Assembly (NCBI RefSeq): GCF_023520895.1
Contig: NZ_CP026029.1
Span: 4,154,001-4,218,000 of the forward strand
DNA from: Paenibacillus sp. PK3_47
Lineage (GTDB): Bacteria; Bacillota; Bacilli; Paenibacillales; Paenibacillaceae
DNA length: 64,000 nt
Reading direction: 5' to 3'
In this document: positions 53,327 to 62,766 of the stretch, piece by piece
How positions within the stretch are numbered: the stretch's first letter is position 1
Layout of the letters: the number at the start of each line of letters is the position of its first letter
Notes under the pieces: model-generated
Databases searched by the model: none
Seen by the model: only the letters and a program-made list of their open reading frames with translations
What the model was told of the DNA's origin: nothing
Translations under genes and position numbers: made by a program

Positions 53327-54679
53327 ATGGTTCTCAATAATTCATTCGGCGCCTTTATTGCTCCCGAGCTTACAGTGCCCTTCTGTGTAGAGGGTGTTTT
53401 ATCCGGCAGGAGCTTTGCGGTCAAGGATGTGTTCGCAGTAGCCGGGCACCGCTCTTCCGCTGGCAACCCGGACTGGCTAAGCAGCCATGAGCCGTCAGCG
53501 GAACATTCGGCAGCGGTGCACAGGCTCCTTCACGCCGGGGCTGACCTGCGCGGAGCCGCACATACGGACGAGCTCATGTATAGCTTGGGCGGGGAAAATT
53601 ACCATTACGGCACACCGGTTAACCCGCGTGCTGCGGGCAGGATTCCCGGTGGCTCTTCCAGCGGTTCAGCCGTGGCGGTAGCCTCTGGCAGTGTGGATTT
53701 TGCCCTCGGCACGGATACTGGTGGTTCAGTCCGTGTTCCTTCAGCCTACTGCGGGATATACGGGTTTCGTCCGACGCATGGGGCCGTGGATATGAGCGGG
53801 GTTATTCCGCTCGCCCTGAGTTTTGATACAGTCGGCTGGATGGCTGACAGTGCAGAGCTGCTGCTGCGGGTTGGGGAAGTTCTGCTTAAGGGAGCTTTCG
53901 GCCGTAATTCTGTTGCGGTACCTGTCCAACCGACTAATTTAGCAGCTAATTATAGCGCCGTTCAAACGTCTCTTACGGGAACTGAAAAAGATACCTCCCG
54001 AATGATAAGCCAAGGTGAAATCCGGCAGAAGCGGGCGGGATGGGGCTCAGCCCAAGGCATCGCACATCAAAATAACGGGATGGCGAGGCTTTTTACCGCA
54101 ACTGATTGCTGGACTTTGGCCGGACCGGAAAGTGCGGCATACTTGAAAGGAGGCCTGTCACGGCTGCAGGCGGGTGCAGAGAGGATTGTGGAGACCGTGA
54201 TCTCAGCGGAAGGCTTGAAAAGCTGGATGGATGCTTTCCGGGAGCTTCAGGGCGCAGAAATCTGGGCGACGCACGGTGCCTGGATTGAGAATCGGCAGCC
54301 GGTCTTCGGGCCTGACATTGCTGCCCGTTTTGCCTGGGCGGCGGGTCTGGCGGGCGGGGATCACAGGCACGCGCAGTCTCTGCGTGAGGAAGTGGCGGCG
54401 AGACTCACGCATCTGCTAGGCGAAGACGGCTGCCTGGTCATCCCTACTGTTCCGGGCCCTGCGCCGCTGCGCGGCGGCGACCTCAAGCAGCTGGAGCTGA
54501 ACCGCAGCGGGGCAATGATGCTCAGCTGCATTGCCGGACTGGCCGGATTGCCGCAGGTAACGCTGCCTGTAACAGGCCCCGGCGGCCTGCCTTTGGGCCT
54601 ATCCGTAATCGGCGGGCATGGGCAGGATCACCGGCTGCTCTCCTGGGTAAGCCACATTTGGCAACCGGCATCCGGCTGA
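53327..54679 (+). CDS. Amidase-signature hydrolase
   Basis: A 450-residue amidase-signature enzyme that hydrolyses C-N bonds in amides. The Ser-cisSer-Lys triad is seen: Lys33 (RSFAVKD), the GGSSSGSAVAVASG glycine-serine region (near 109) and the nucleophile Ser in GTDTGGSVRVPSAYCG. The middle (about 185-235) is divergent and low in conserved residues. ATG 53327 follows GAAGGAGGG. It probably shares a transcript with the upstream gamma-glutamyltransferase gene. Natural substrate unknown, possibly an N-acyl or ureido compound, as it lies near purine genes. Confidence 0.9.
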   Translation: MVLNNSFGAFIAPELTVPFCVEGVLSGRSFAVKDVFAVAGHRSSAGNPDWLSSHEPSAEHSAAVHRLLHAGADLRGAAHTDELMYSLGGENYHYGTPVNPRAAGRIPGGSSSGSAVAVASGSVDFALGTDTGGSVRVPSAYCGIYGFRPTHGAVDMSGVIPLALSFDTVGWMADSAELLLRVGEVLLKGAFGRNSVAVPVQPTNLAANYSAVQTSLTGTEKDTSRMISQGEIRQKRAGWGSAQGIAHQNNGMARLFTATDCWTLAGPESAAYLKGGLSRLQAGAERIVETVISAEGLKSWMDAFRELQGAEIWATHGAWIENRQPVFGPDIAARFAWAAGLAGGDHRHAQSLREEVAARLTHLLGEDGCLVIPTVPGPAPLRGGDLKQLELNRSGAMMLSCIAGLAGLPQVTLPVTGPGGLPLGLSVIGGHGQDHRLLSWVSHIWQPASG

Positions 54680-54793
54680 CAGACTCTTGGCTCTGCTCTG
54701 CAGTACCAGTGGAGTTCGGAAGTTTTATACAGGTTTAGAAAGCTAGGGCTGTTTTGAGTGTGTGGAGGAGTGCAGCCGCTGCCGGACTCGCTG

Positions 54794-55076
54794 AAATGAA
54801 CGGTAAAAGTCTCGTTGAATTCGGCGAAACCGGGTGGCGGGCTGAAATGAACGGTAAAAGTCCCGTTGAATTCGCCGAAACCGGGTGGCGGACTGAAATG
54901 AACGGTAAAAGTCCCGTTGAACTCGGCGAAACCGGGTGGCGGGCCGGAATGAACGGTAAAAGTCCCGTTGAATTCGGCGAAACCGGGTGGCGGGCTGAAA
55001 TGAACGGTAAAAGTCCCGTTGAATCCGGCGAAACCGGGTGGCGGGCCGGAATGAACGGTAAAAGTTCTTTGGCTAT
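54794..55076 (+). repeat. 51-bp tandem array 1 (six units)
   Basis: GGTAAAAGT recurs at 54802, 54853, 54904, 54955, 55006 and 55057, exactly 51 bases apart; most of the unit is conserved (TGAAATGAAC, GTTGAATTCGGCGAAACCGG, GTGGCGGGC). Each unit can form an AACGG/CCGTT hairpin. An open frame with 17-residue repeats runs through, but there is no ribosome site and the differences look non-selective. Confidence 0.95.
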
Positions 55077-55227
55077 ATTGAGCTTAAGTTAGTTTGTGGT
55101 TAGTTAGAACAGCGCCCCTGTAGAGGAAATCCGTACCTGGTAATGAGGTCGAAGTGGTTGTGGCGAATAATTTCAAATGTGGATAAAAACGCGGCACTTC
55201 CAAACTCCCAATGATCCCAACAGTTGC

Positions 55228-55930
55228 ACGCGAAGGCCGGAATTAAAGGTATAAGTACCTCTGATTTCAGCGATTTGCCTGCGAAGGCCGGAATCAAAGG
55301 TATAAGTACCTCTGATTTCAGCGATTTGCCTGCGAAGGCCGGAATCAAAGGTATAAGTACCTCTGATTCCGGCGATTTACCTGCGAAAGCCGAAATCAAA
55401 GGTATAAGTACCTCTGATTCCGGCGATTTGCCTGTGAAGGCCGAAATCAAAGGTATACGTACCTCTGATTCCAGCGATTTGCCTACGAAGGCCGGAATCA
55501 AAGGTATAAGTACCTCTGATTCCAACGATTTGCCTGCGAAAGCCAAAATCAAAGGTATAAGTACCTCTGATTCCAGCGATTTGCCTGCGAAGGCCGAAAT
55601 CAAAGGTATAAGTACCTCTGATTCCGGCGATTTGCCTGCGAAGGCCGGAATCAAAGGTATAAGTACCTCTGATTCCAGGGATTTGCCTACGAAGGCCGGT
55701 ATCAAAGGTATAAGTACCTCTGATTTCAGCGATTTGCCTGCGAAAGCCGAAATCAAGGGTATAAGTACCTCTGATTCCAGCGATTTACGCGCATAAGCTG
55801 GAATCAAAGGTATAAGTACCTCTGATTCCAGCGATTTGCCTGCGAAGGCCGAAATCAAAGGTATAAGTACCTCTGATTCCAGCGATTTACGCGCATAAGC
55901 CGAAATCATAGGTACAAGTACCTTTGATTC
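55228..55930 (+). repeat. 51-bp tandem array 2 (fourteen units)
   Basis: GGTATAAGTACC recurs at 55248 and every 51 bases to 55911 (the last reads GGTACAAGTACC). Each unit has the near-palindrome AATCAAAGGTA-TAAG-TACCTCTGATT and a small GCCT-GCGA-AGGC hairpin. Both strands stay open because the unit is 17 codons long, but neither frame has a start with a ribosome site. Confidence 0.97.
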
Positions 55931-56093
55931 TTGTAACTCCTAAGCGGTCCTCAAGCGGTATCAAGAATCCACTCTATCCGCCTTCCGGGAGTCGCTCGTG
56001 GATACAGGCATCCGCTCCAGCGGCCCGGCCCCCCAACTCTCAATCCCCTCTCCCCAAAGCTAAAAAGCTACTGCCCCATAAACCACTCAAAGC

Positions 56094-56245
56094 CCTCAAA
56101 AGCTCAAAAGCTCAAAAGCTCAAAAGCTCAAAAGCTCAAAAGCTCAAAAGCCCTCAAAGCCCTCAAAAGCCCTCAAAAGCCTTCAAAAGGCACCCAAAAG
56201 GTACTCGAAAACTCAAAAAACACTCAAAAAACACTCAAAAAACAC
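56094..56245 (+). repeat. CTCAAAAG microsatellite
   Basis: The 8-mer CTCAAAAG repeats about six to seven times (56094-56150), followed by 9- to 10-base variants (CCCTCAAAAG) and three ACTCAAAAAAC units near 56215-56245. The 1.8-kb gap 54680-56476 holds these repeats and no credible gene. Confidence 0.92.
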
Positions 56246-56476
56246 TCCCGCTAACCACCCATCCAGCCGTATTGCTAAAAATCATCGCAAGAAAGCTGCA
56301 CAAATCAGAAGTAATGCTCCACAAACACTATGTAGGTATTATGTCAATAAAAATAACACAAACAAAGAATATTTTTACTTTTCTCTTTTCATAACCGTTC
56401 ATTTTATCTATAATGTTACATAAAGTAACATATGAAGCGAATAAGTGGTAAGCGAATTTAAAGGAGGAGGGGTGGC

Positions 56477-58051
56477 ATGCATCTTACCGTGGAAGAAGCG
56501 TTGTCCATTTATCCTTTATCTGAAGCCCGGCTTATCGCCGGCTCCAGGGGGAAGAACCGGATTGTCAAGTCGATTAATGTGATGGATGCGCCTGATATCT
56601 CCGACTGGATCAAAGAAGGGGAGATGCTGCTCACGACAGCCTATTTGATCAAGGACAACCTTGAGGATGCCTCGGCCCTGCTGCAGACGCTCCACCGGCG
56701 GGGTTCTGCCGGACTCGGGATCAAGCTGGGAAGGTTCTGGGATGCTGTTCCGGAACAGCTGGTTGCTGAAGCGGAGCTGCTGGATTTTCCGTTAATCGAG
56801 CTGCCGTTCCAGTTTACCTTCTCTGATCAGATGAATGGCTTGTTCCGTGCAGAGCTTTCGCGCAGCACTAGCGTGCTGCAGGGCATCATGGAGAAGCAGC
56901 GCAAGCTGATGCGCTATGCGCTCCGTTCCGGGCACAGCCGTCCGCTGTTCGAGTCCGTGTCTGAGGTGATCGGATACCCTCTTGCAGTAGTCAGCAGCCG
57001 CGGCGAGACTGTCTACAATAATTCCGGATATACCAGTGCAGAGCTGATTGAAGGGTGGCCTTGGCAGAACCGCAATCAGCGCCTTCGCATCGGCGGCAAA
57101 AGTGGACTGCGCATACCGCTGCTGCAGGGATCCAAGTGCTCAGGCTATCTTTTATACTGTTGTATCGATCCGCTGCTGCTGCCCGTGGAAGAGAGTTTAT
57201 TTGTACAGGGAGCGGAGCTGATCTCTTATCATATCCATGCCGGGCTGGAAGATTATTTCGAGCATGAGGGGCACCGGGAGTTCAGCGGGCTGATCCGCCG
57301 CTGCCTGGGCGGAGGGCTGTCCTGCAGTGAGCTGGCGCAGGCGGCAGAGAGGCTGGAGCTCCCGCTGCTGCAGGCGCCGTTCCAGCTGCTGCTGACAGAT
57401 ACAGTCGGTGCCGGGGAAGCCCGGCAGGGAGAGCTGCTGCGTCTCAAAGAAGAGCTGATCGGGCATCCGCTGCTGGACGGGCTGAATGCCGTGCATGTCC
57501 TGATGGATGAAGGTCTGCTGTCGCTTTATCCCGCAGGTCCGCACACCCCGGAACAGTTCCGGGCTCTGATAAACGATTGTTTTCAAAAGCTCAAGTTTGA
57601 TAAAGGGTATTTTCCAAGAGCGGCCATCAGCTGTACGAAGGTGAAACCTGAAGGGCTGAAAGAGGCTTTTGCCGAGGTCAAGGAATGCATGGGAATGATG
57701 CAGCAGTGGGGTGCACACGGAAATGTGGTGCATTACCGCCAGCTTGAGCTCAATCTTCTGCTGGGGCAGATTCCGGCGGAGATGATGGAGAAGTACTGTA
57801 ACGGCAGCCTGCGGGGGCTGCTGAGCCGGGAACCGGAGTATGTCAAGGAAATGCTGCACACGCTGGAGGTCTATCTCGATAATGACGGGCATGTGAACGA
57901 AACGGCCAAAAAACTGTTCATTCACCGCAATACTGCGACTTACCGGATTGAGAAGCTGAGTGAACTGCTGGATATCGACTTCAAAAAAATCAATGATTTG
58001 ATGAGGCTGAAGCTGGTGTTTACTTTCCGGAAAATGCTGGAGCGCGAATAG
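56477..58051 (+). CDS. PucR-family transcriptional regulator
   Basis: A 524-residue regulator of the PucR family, which in Bacillus controls purine catabolism. The N-terminal PucR domain (about 5-120) starts LTVEEALSIYPLSEARLIAG and has VMDAPDISDWIKEGEMLLTTAY. A middle GGDEF-like region (about 290-420) precedes the C-terminal PucR helix-turn-helix (TAKKLFIHRNTATYRIEKL, near 472). ATG 56477 follows GGAGGAGGGG. It is followed 30 bases on by xdhC, so it likely controls that cluster and the nearby transporter. The effector may be a purine metabolite such as allantoin (inference). Confidence 0.9.
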   Translation: MHLTVEEALSIYPLSEARLIAGSRGKNRIVKSINVMDAPDISDWIKEGEMLLTTAYLIKDNLEDASALLQTLHRRGSAGLGIKLGRFWDAVPEQLVAEAELLDFPLIELPFQFTFSDQMNGLFRAELSRSTSVLQGIMEKQRKLMRYALRSGHSRPLFESVSEVIGYPLAVVSSRGETVYNNSGYTSAELIEGWPWQNRNQRLRIGGKSGLRIPLLQGSKCSGYLLYCCIDPLLLPVEESLFVQGAELISYHIHAGLEDYFEHEGHREFSGLIRRCLGGGLSCSELAQAAERLELPLLQAPFQLLLTDTVGAGEARQGELLRLKEELIGHPLLDGLNAVHVLMDEGLLSLYPAGPHTPEQFRALINDCFQKLKFDKGYFPRAAISCTKVKPEGLKEAFAEVKECMGMMQQWGAHGNVVHYRQLELNLLLGQIPAEMMEKYCNGSLRGLLSREPEYVKEMLHTLEVYLDNDGHVNETAKKLFIHRNTATYRIEKLSELLDIDFKKINDLMRLKLVFTFRKMLERE

Positions 58052-58081
58052 AGTTTAACCTGCGGAAGAGGAGGGGGCTTC

Positions 58082-59215
58082 ATGAGTATCCATGAGATTG
58101 TACAGCACATTTACAGACACGATGCTCCCGCCGTACTTGCGACTCTGATTGAAGTGGAGGGACATTCTTACCGTAAACCCGGAGCAGCCATGCTGTTCCA
58201 TGAAGGCGGGACGATCGGCAGCCTTAGCCCGGGTTGTCTGGAAAGCGATTTGGAGCTGCGGACAGAAGCTGTATGGGAAAAGGGGATTCCCGAACGTGTT
58301 GAATATAACATGCTGTCACCGGATGATTTCTCCTGGGGGGAGGCTGTCGGCTGCGGCGGCAGGATCACCGTGGTGCTTGAACCGGTGCGTGGAGAACTGC
58401 GCCGTGTAGTTATAGAGAGTTACAGACGAATGGAGTCGGGAGAAAATCTCATGCTGCTGCGTGAACCGGCCGCTCCCGGATACCGCTACAGTATGCAGGT
58501 TTACACAGGTAAGCATCAGCCTCCGGTCCGCCAAAAGAATACGGGGCCGCAGCAGTTGAGCTTATGCCCTGTACCTGCCTCTGCACCGGTTCTCACATTT
58601 GCAGAGTCCCCGGTTCCCTTTTATACACTGCTCCAGCCGAAGCCGCGGCTGGTGATCTTCGGCGGCGGCCAGGACTCCCTGCCGGTCGCTGATCTGGCAG
58701 GGAGGAGCGGCTTCCGGATCGCTGTCGCCGACTGGCGGGAAGGCAGCCTCCGGCATGCCTTTCCGGGTGCGGAGCGTGTGATTTGTCCGCCGGATGAAGC
58801 CGTGTCCCGTCTTAGAATCGGTCCGCAGGACTATGTACTGATCTGCAGTCATCAGACCGGGAGGGACCGGAGATTTCTGGAGTGCCTGCTTCCTGCGGCT
58901 CCGCGTTACATCGGTATCCTCGGGTCCAGGGCGCGGGTAGGCCTTTTGCTGGATGGTATTGAACCCCCTGCCTCAATGCATGCCCCGGTAGGCCTGGCCA
59001 TAGGTGCCGAAGGCCCGGAAGAGATTGCCGTCAGTATTGTCGCAGAGATGATCCAAATCAGAAGGGCGGCCATGCGTATGCTGCCAAAAGGAGTGGAGAG
59101 CGATGAAAGTAGCCGGTATTTATCTGGCGGCAGGCCAGAGCAGACGGATGGGAGCTTCCAAAATGTCACTGAAGCTGTCGCAGGAGGTTACCCTGGGGAG
59201 CGCCGCGCTCAGTGA
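58082..59215 (+). CDS. XdhC/CoxI-family protein
   Basis: A 377-residue protein of the XdhC/CoxI family, which inserts or sulfurates the molybdenum cofactor of xanthine dehydrogenase-type enzymes. The N-terminal domain holds GTIGSLSPGCLESDL (about 42-56). The C-terminal Rossmann-like domain has LVIFGGGQDSLPVADLAG (near 192), LICSHQTGRDRRFLE and YIGILGSRARVGLLL. The frame runs 113 bases into the next gene, where the added tail (ESDESSRYLSGG) does not look like the family, so a stop was probably lost by an indel. ATG 58082 has GAGGAGGGGG. It is downstream of pucR. Confidence 0.9.
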   Translation: MSIHEIVQHIYRHDAPAVLATLIEVEGHSYRKPGAAMLFHEGGTIGSLSPGCLESDLELRTEAVWEKGIPERVEYNMLSPDDFSWGEAVGCGGRITVVLEPVRGELRRVVIESYRRMESGENLMLLREPAAPGYRYSMQVYTGKHQPPVRQKNTGPQQLSLCPVPASAPVLTFAESPVPFYTLLQPKPRLVIFGGGQDSLPVADLAGRSGFRIAVADWREGSLRHAFPGAERVICPPDEAVSRLRIGPQDYVLICSHQTGRDRRFLECLLPAAPRYIGILGSRARVGLLLDGIEPPASMHAPVGLAIGAEGPEEIAVSIVAEMIQIRRAAMRMLPKGVESDESSRYLSGGRPEQTDGSFQNVTEAVAGGYPGERRAQ

Positions 59216-59723
59216 GCTGGACCGCTGCGGCCTTTCGCCGCTGGTGGTTGTCGTCCGCGCCGATGATAATCTGGAATGGCTGCCGCCTGCTGCAGAGCAG
59301 GGTGACAGGCGGACAGAGACCTGTCTGACCGCACATCTGGGCCTGTCCTTTTCCCTGCGCTGCGGGTTAAATGCCATTATGCCCGGACAGCCGGATGCCG
59401 CTGTTGTGGCACTGGCGGATCAGCCGTTTATTACTGCGGCTCTTGTGAACCGGCTGATTGAGACATTTGAGCGTAATCCGGAGCTGGATTATGTGGCCAG
59501 CGCGAATGATGGGCTGGCGATGCCGCCGGCGCTTTTTTCCAGAAGGATGTTTACAGTGCTTCAAGGTCTGGATGGTGATAAGGGGGCTGCAGCCATTCTG
59601 CGTTCACCGGATTACAAAGGGGAGATTCTGCAGGCAGAGTCCTCCCGTTACTTCATGGATGCTGACACACAGGCTGAGTTCGGAGAGATCCGTAAAGAAT
59701 GGAGCATGCGGGGCAACAGCTGA
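59103..59723 (+). CDS. MocA/MobA-like molybdopterin nucleotidyltransferase
   Basis: A 206-residue NTP-transferase (NTP_transf_3) of the MocA/MobA type, which joins CMP (or GMP) to molybdopterin for the cofactor of xanthine dehydrogenase-like enzymes. The signature is LAAGQSRRMGASKMSLKL (about 8-25), with ALADQPFITAALVNRL carrying the Mg-binding Asp near 105. ATG 59103 lies six bases after AAAGGAGTGGAG. Its 5' end overlaps the xdhC frame by 113 bases. Together with XdhC it points to a molybdenum hydroxylase encoded near, not seen in the window. Confidence 0.9.
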   Translation: MKVAGIYLAAGQSRRMGASKMSLKLSQEVTLGSAALSELDRCGLSPLVVVVRADDNLEWLPPAAEQGDRRTETCLTAHLGLSFSLRCGLNAIMPGQPDAAVVALADQPFITAALVNRLIETFERNPELDYVASANDGLAMPPALFSRRMFTVLQGLDGDKGAAAILRSPDYKGEILQAESSRYFMDADTQAEFGEIRKEWSMRGNS

Positions 59724-59855
59724 TATTATTTAAATTTTTTAAGGATCAACGTCATGTAATATCACATATTTTAGAGAGAATCCTCCTCCCACCGTGCGCT
59801 AAGCACAAAAACAGCTCTGTATCTTATCAAAAGGCACAAACGTATGTTAACTAAA

Positions 59856-59884
59856 TTTACGTCATGACCCCGGCTAAGTATAGT
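59856..59884 (+). promoter_or_regulatory. Promoter of second BMP transporter operon
   Basis: TTTACG (59856-59861), a 17-base spacer and TATAGT (59879-59884). No purine riboswitch was seen in the 216-base gap. Confidence 0.55.
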
Positions 59885-59939
59885 AGAGATACATTGATGG
59901 CTGTAGCCATTATGAGAGATTTCCTGGAGGAGGAGAAAT

Positions 59940-61124
59940 ATGAAAAAAAGGGGTCAGGGATTTACTTTCAGTCTGATGTTAGTGCTTATGCTCGCGGTCG
60001 TGCTGGCAGGCTGCGGCAGCAGCAACAATGCTGCTTCCGGGACAAATGCACGTAACAGCGGAGCGGAGGCGACGGCAGCAGCCAATGCGGGGACAGAGAG
60101 CGGAGCCGCAGAAACAGCAGAGCCTGCTGCAGAGAAGCCGACGGTTGCATTTGTGTACATCGGGCCTCCGGGTGACGGGGGATATACTTATCAGCATGAT
60201 CAAGGCCGTCTTTATATGGAGAAAGAACTCGGCATTAAAGCGGATTTCGTAGAAAATGTTCCGGAAAGCGCCGATGCTGAACGCGTCATTACAGAACTTG
60301 CACAGAACCATGACATCGTATTTACTACAAGCTTCGGATATATGGATTTCACGCTGAATGTTGCGGGCAAATTCCCCAATGTGAAATTCCTCCACGCCTC
60401 CGGTTACAAGACTGCTGAGAACATGGGGACTTATTTCGGCAAAAACTATCAGGCCAGCTATCTGTCCGGTATTGCGGCAGGTAAAATGACGAAGAAAAAT
60501 CATCTGGGGTATGTAGGGGCCTTCCCGATCAGTGAAGTCATCTATAACCTGAATGCTTTTACTCTGGGAGCGCAAAGCGTCAACCCGGATATTAAAGTAG
60601 ATGTTGTCTGGGCGAATACCTGGTATGATCCGGCCACTGAACGCCAGGCGGCAATCAGCCTGCTGGATAAGGGGGCCGATGTGCTGCTGGCTTATCAGGA
60701 TTCACCGGCTACACTGACAGCAGCAGCAGAGCGCGGTGCTTTTGCAGGGGGAAATAACTCCGATATGAGCAAGTTCGCACCGGACAATTACCTGACCAAC
60801 CCTGTATGGAACTGGGGCCCTTATTACGTGAAGGCTGTTCAATCAGTTATGGACGGCACGTGGAAGAGCGAGCAGTACTCCGGGGATATGGCTGACGGCA
60901 TGGTGGAGCTTGCGCCATTCGGCAGTAAAGTTCCGGATGAGGTAAAACAGCTGGTTGAAGAGGCCAAAGCGAAAATCATCAGCGGCGAGCTTGAGGTGTT
61001 CACAGGTCCGATCGCAGATAACCAGGGCAGCGAGAAAGTGGCGGAAGGCCAGACGCTGACCCTTGAGGAAATCCTGTCGATGGATTGGCTTGCCGAAGGG
61101 GTAGTGGGCACAATCCCGCAATAA
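59940..61124 (+). CDS. BMP-family binding lipoprotein 2
   Basis: A 394-residue solute-binding lipoprotein of the BMP/PnrA family. The signal peptide ends in LAGC (Cys25), followed by an Ala/Asn/Glu-rich linker and the binding domain starting VAFVYIGPPGDGGYTYQHDQGR, which differs clearly from NupN (GPPGDGGY for TDVGGVND) and resembles the purine/xanthine-binding branch. ATG 59940 has GGAGGAGG six bases upstream. It heads a second four-gene importer, next to pucR, xdhC and mocA. Uptake of a purine base or ureide is inferred from these neighbours. Confidence 0.88.
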   Translation: MKKRGQGFTFSLMLVLMLAVVLAGCGSSNNAASGTNARNSGAEATAAANAGTESGAAETAEPAAEKPTVAFVYIGPPGDGGYTYQHDQGRLYMEKELGIKADFVENVPESADAERVITELAQNHDIVFTTSFGYMDFTLNVAGKFPNVKFLHASGYKTAENMGTYFGKNYQASYLSGIAAGKMTKKNHLGYVGAFPISEVIYNLNAFTLGAQSVNPDIKVDVVWANTWYDPATERQAAISLLDKGADVLLAYQDSPATLTAAAERGAFAGGNNSDMSKFAPDNYLTNPVWNWGPYYVKAVQSVMDGTWKSEQYSGDMADGMVELAPFGSKVPDEVKQLVEEAKAKIISGELEVFTGPIADNQGSEKVAEGQTLTLEEILSMDWLAEGVVGTIPQ

Positions 61125-61160
61125 ACGGTGTGATTTCAATTGCATACGCAAGGCCTTTAT

Positions 61161-61200
61161 GGGTGGGGCGGGTTCCGGCGAAGCGGAACCTTCCCCACCC
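61161..61200 (+). promoter_or_regulatory. Hairpin between binding-protein and ATPase genes
   Basis: GGGTGGGG (61161-61168) pairs with CCCCACCC (61193-61200), and inside it GGTTCCG (61171-61177) pairs with CGGAACC (61184-61190). There is no T-run. It mirrors the hairpins in the first operon. Confidence 0.7.
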
Positions 61201-61233
61201 GTACTACAACTATAAGGAAAGGAGCGGCTCGCA

Positions 61234-62766
61234 ATGCAGCATCATTCGGTTGAAATGCGCGGGATTGTGAAGAGGTTCGGTACGGTGACGGCGAGTGACC
61301 AGGTTGATTTTTCGGCAAATGCGGGTGAAATCCATGCGCTGCTGGGCGAAAACGGGGCAGGGAAGAGCACAGTCATGAGCATGCTGTCAGGCGTGTACAG
61401 GGCGGATGAAGGAGAAATCCTGATTCACGGGCAGCCGGTCAAAATCCGCTCGCCCAAAGATGCGGCACTCCTGGGCGTAGGCATGGTGTTTCAGAACTTC
61501 AGGCTGGTGCAGAGCCTCACGGCAGCGGAGAATATCGTGCTTGGCGAAAAGTCGTCTTTCTGGCGGGGAAGCAGGTGGATGAAAAACAAGCATGAAGAGA
61601 TTGCAGAGCTTGCAGAGCGCTTCGGGCTGACCTTTGCGGTGGACCGTCCGATCTGGCAGCTGTCCGTCGGAGAGCAGCAGCGTGTCGAAATCGTCAAGAC
61701 GCTGTACCGCGGCGCTGACATCATCATTCTTGATGAGCCGACTTCTGTGCTTACACCGGGTGAAGCAGAGCAGCTGTTCCAGACGCTGAAGGTCATGAAG
61801 CAGGCGGGCAAGACGGTCATTATGACCACGCACAAAATGAAAGAAGTAATGGCTTCTTCCGACCGCATTTCTGTCATGCGCAAGGGGAGGATGATTGCAA
61901 CGCTTGCCACAGCGGAAACGGATGAAATGGAGCTGGCCCGCCTGATGGTGGGCAAAGAGGTGGCGATTACCCGCCAGGAGCGGGATGCTGTGCAGGGTAA
62001 ACCGCTGCTGATTGTCAGCGATTTGGATGTCACGGCAGACCACGGACGCAAGGCGCTGGACCGGTTATCCCTGAAGGTGCATGAAGGGGAGATTGTCGGT
62101 GTCGCAGGGGTTGCCGGCAATGGCCAGAAGGAGCTGGCGGAAGTGCTGACAGGGCTGCGTGCCTGGAAAAGCGGCGAGATTATTTTTGACGGCACTCCGG
62201 TTAAAACAGCATCGGTACGGGGAGCCATTGATTCGGGCATCTCCCATGTACCGGAGAACCGGATGAAGAGCGGCCTGGCCGGCCGGCTCGGTTCGGTGGA
62301 TAATCTGCTGTTCAAATCGTACCGGAGCAGCGAGCATTCCAATTTAGGTATTCTGAAGGCGGCAAAAAACCGGTCCTGGTCACAGGAGCTTGTCCGGCGC
62401 TTTAATGTCAAAACGCCCGAGCTGGATACTCCGGTGCAGCAGCTGTCAGGCGGGAACCAGCAGAAGCTGCTGTTCGCCCGTGAAGTCAGCCAGAAGCCGA
62501 AGCTGATGGTTGCAGTGCATCCGACGCAGGGCCTTGATGTCGGTGCGGCGGCGGGGGTTCATGAATTGCTGATGGAGCTGCGCGCCTCAGGCAGCGGTGT
62601 GCTGCTGATCTCGGAGGATCTGGATGAGCTGCTGCAGTTGTCCGACCGGATTCTGGTCATATATAACGGCTCGATTATTGGAGAAAGCGACCATGAACAT
62701 GCGGACAGGGAGAGCATCGGTCTTAGGATGGCCGGGGTCAGGGAAAGAGAGGGAAATGCGGTATGA
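61234..62766 (+). CDS. ABC importer double ATPase 2
   Basis: A 510-residue protein with two fused cassettes, paralogous to NupO. Walker A GENGAGKST (38-46), signature LSVGEQQRVEI and Walker B IIILDEPTSVL form cassette 1; cassette 2 has the degenerate GVAGNGQKE, LSGGNQQKLLFAREV and the VAVHPTQGLDVG region. ATG 61234 follows GGAAAGGAG. It overlaps the permease gene by four bases (ATGA). It is part of the second BMP importer. Confidence 0.92.
   Translation: MQHHSVEMRGIVKRFGTVTASDQVDFSANAGEIHALLGENGAGKSTVMSMLSGVYRADEGEILIHGQPVKIRSPKDAALLGVGMVFQNFRLVQSLTAAENIVLGEKSSFWRGSRWMKNKHEEIAELAERFGLTFAVDRPIWQLSVGEQQRVEIVKTLYRGADIIILDEPTSVLTPGEAEQLFQTLKVMKQAGKTVIMTTHKMKEVMASSDRISVMRKGRMIATLATAETDEMELARLMVGKEVAITRQERDAVQGKPLLIVSDLDVTADHGRKALDRLSLKVHEGEIVGVAGVAGNGQKELAEVLTGLRAWKSGEIIFDGTPVKTASVRGAIDSGISHVPENRMKSGLAGRLGSVDNLLFKSYRSSEHSNLGILKAAKNRSWSQELVRRFNVKTPELDTPVQQLSGGNQQKLLFAREVSQKPKLMVAVHPTQGLDVGAAAGVHELLMELRASGSGVLLISEDLDELLQLSDRILVIYNGSIIGESDHEHADRESIGLRMAGVREREGNAV

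Noticed and set aside
54754..55092. 112-codon frame through array 1
   Set aside because: TTG start without a ribosome site; repeat-derived.
55100..55909. Open frames through array 2 on both strands (190 and 269 codons)
   Set aside because: They exist only because the unit is 51 bases (17 codons); there is no ribosome site or start context.
55228..55930. CRISPR array
   Set aside because: Whole units repeat with no variable spacers, and no cas genes are near.
55924..56394. 156-codon frame
   Set aside because: Runs over a microsatellite and low-complexity DNA with no ribosome site.
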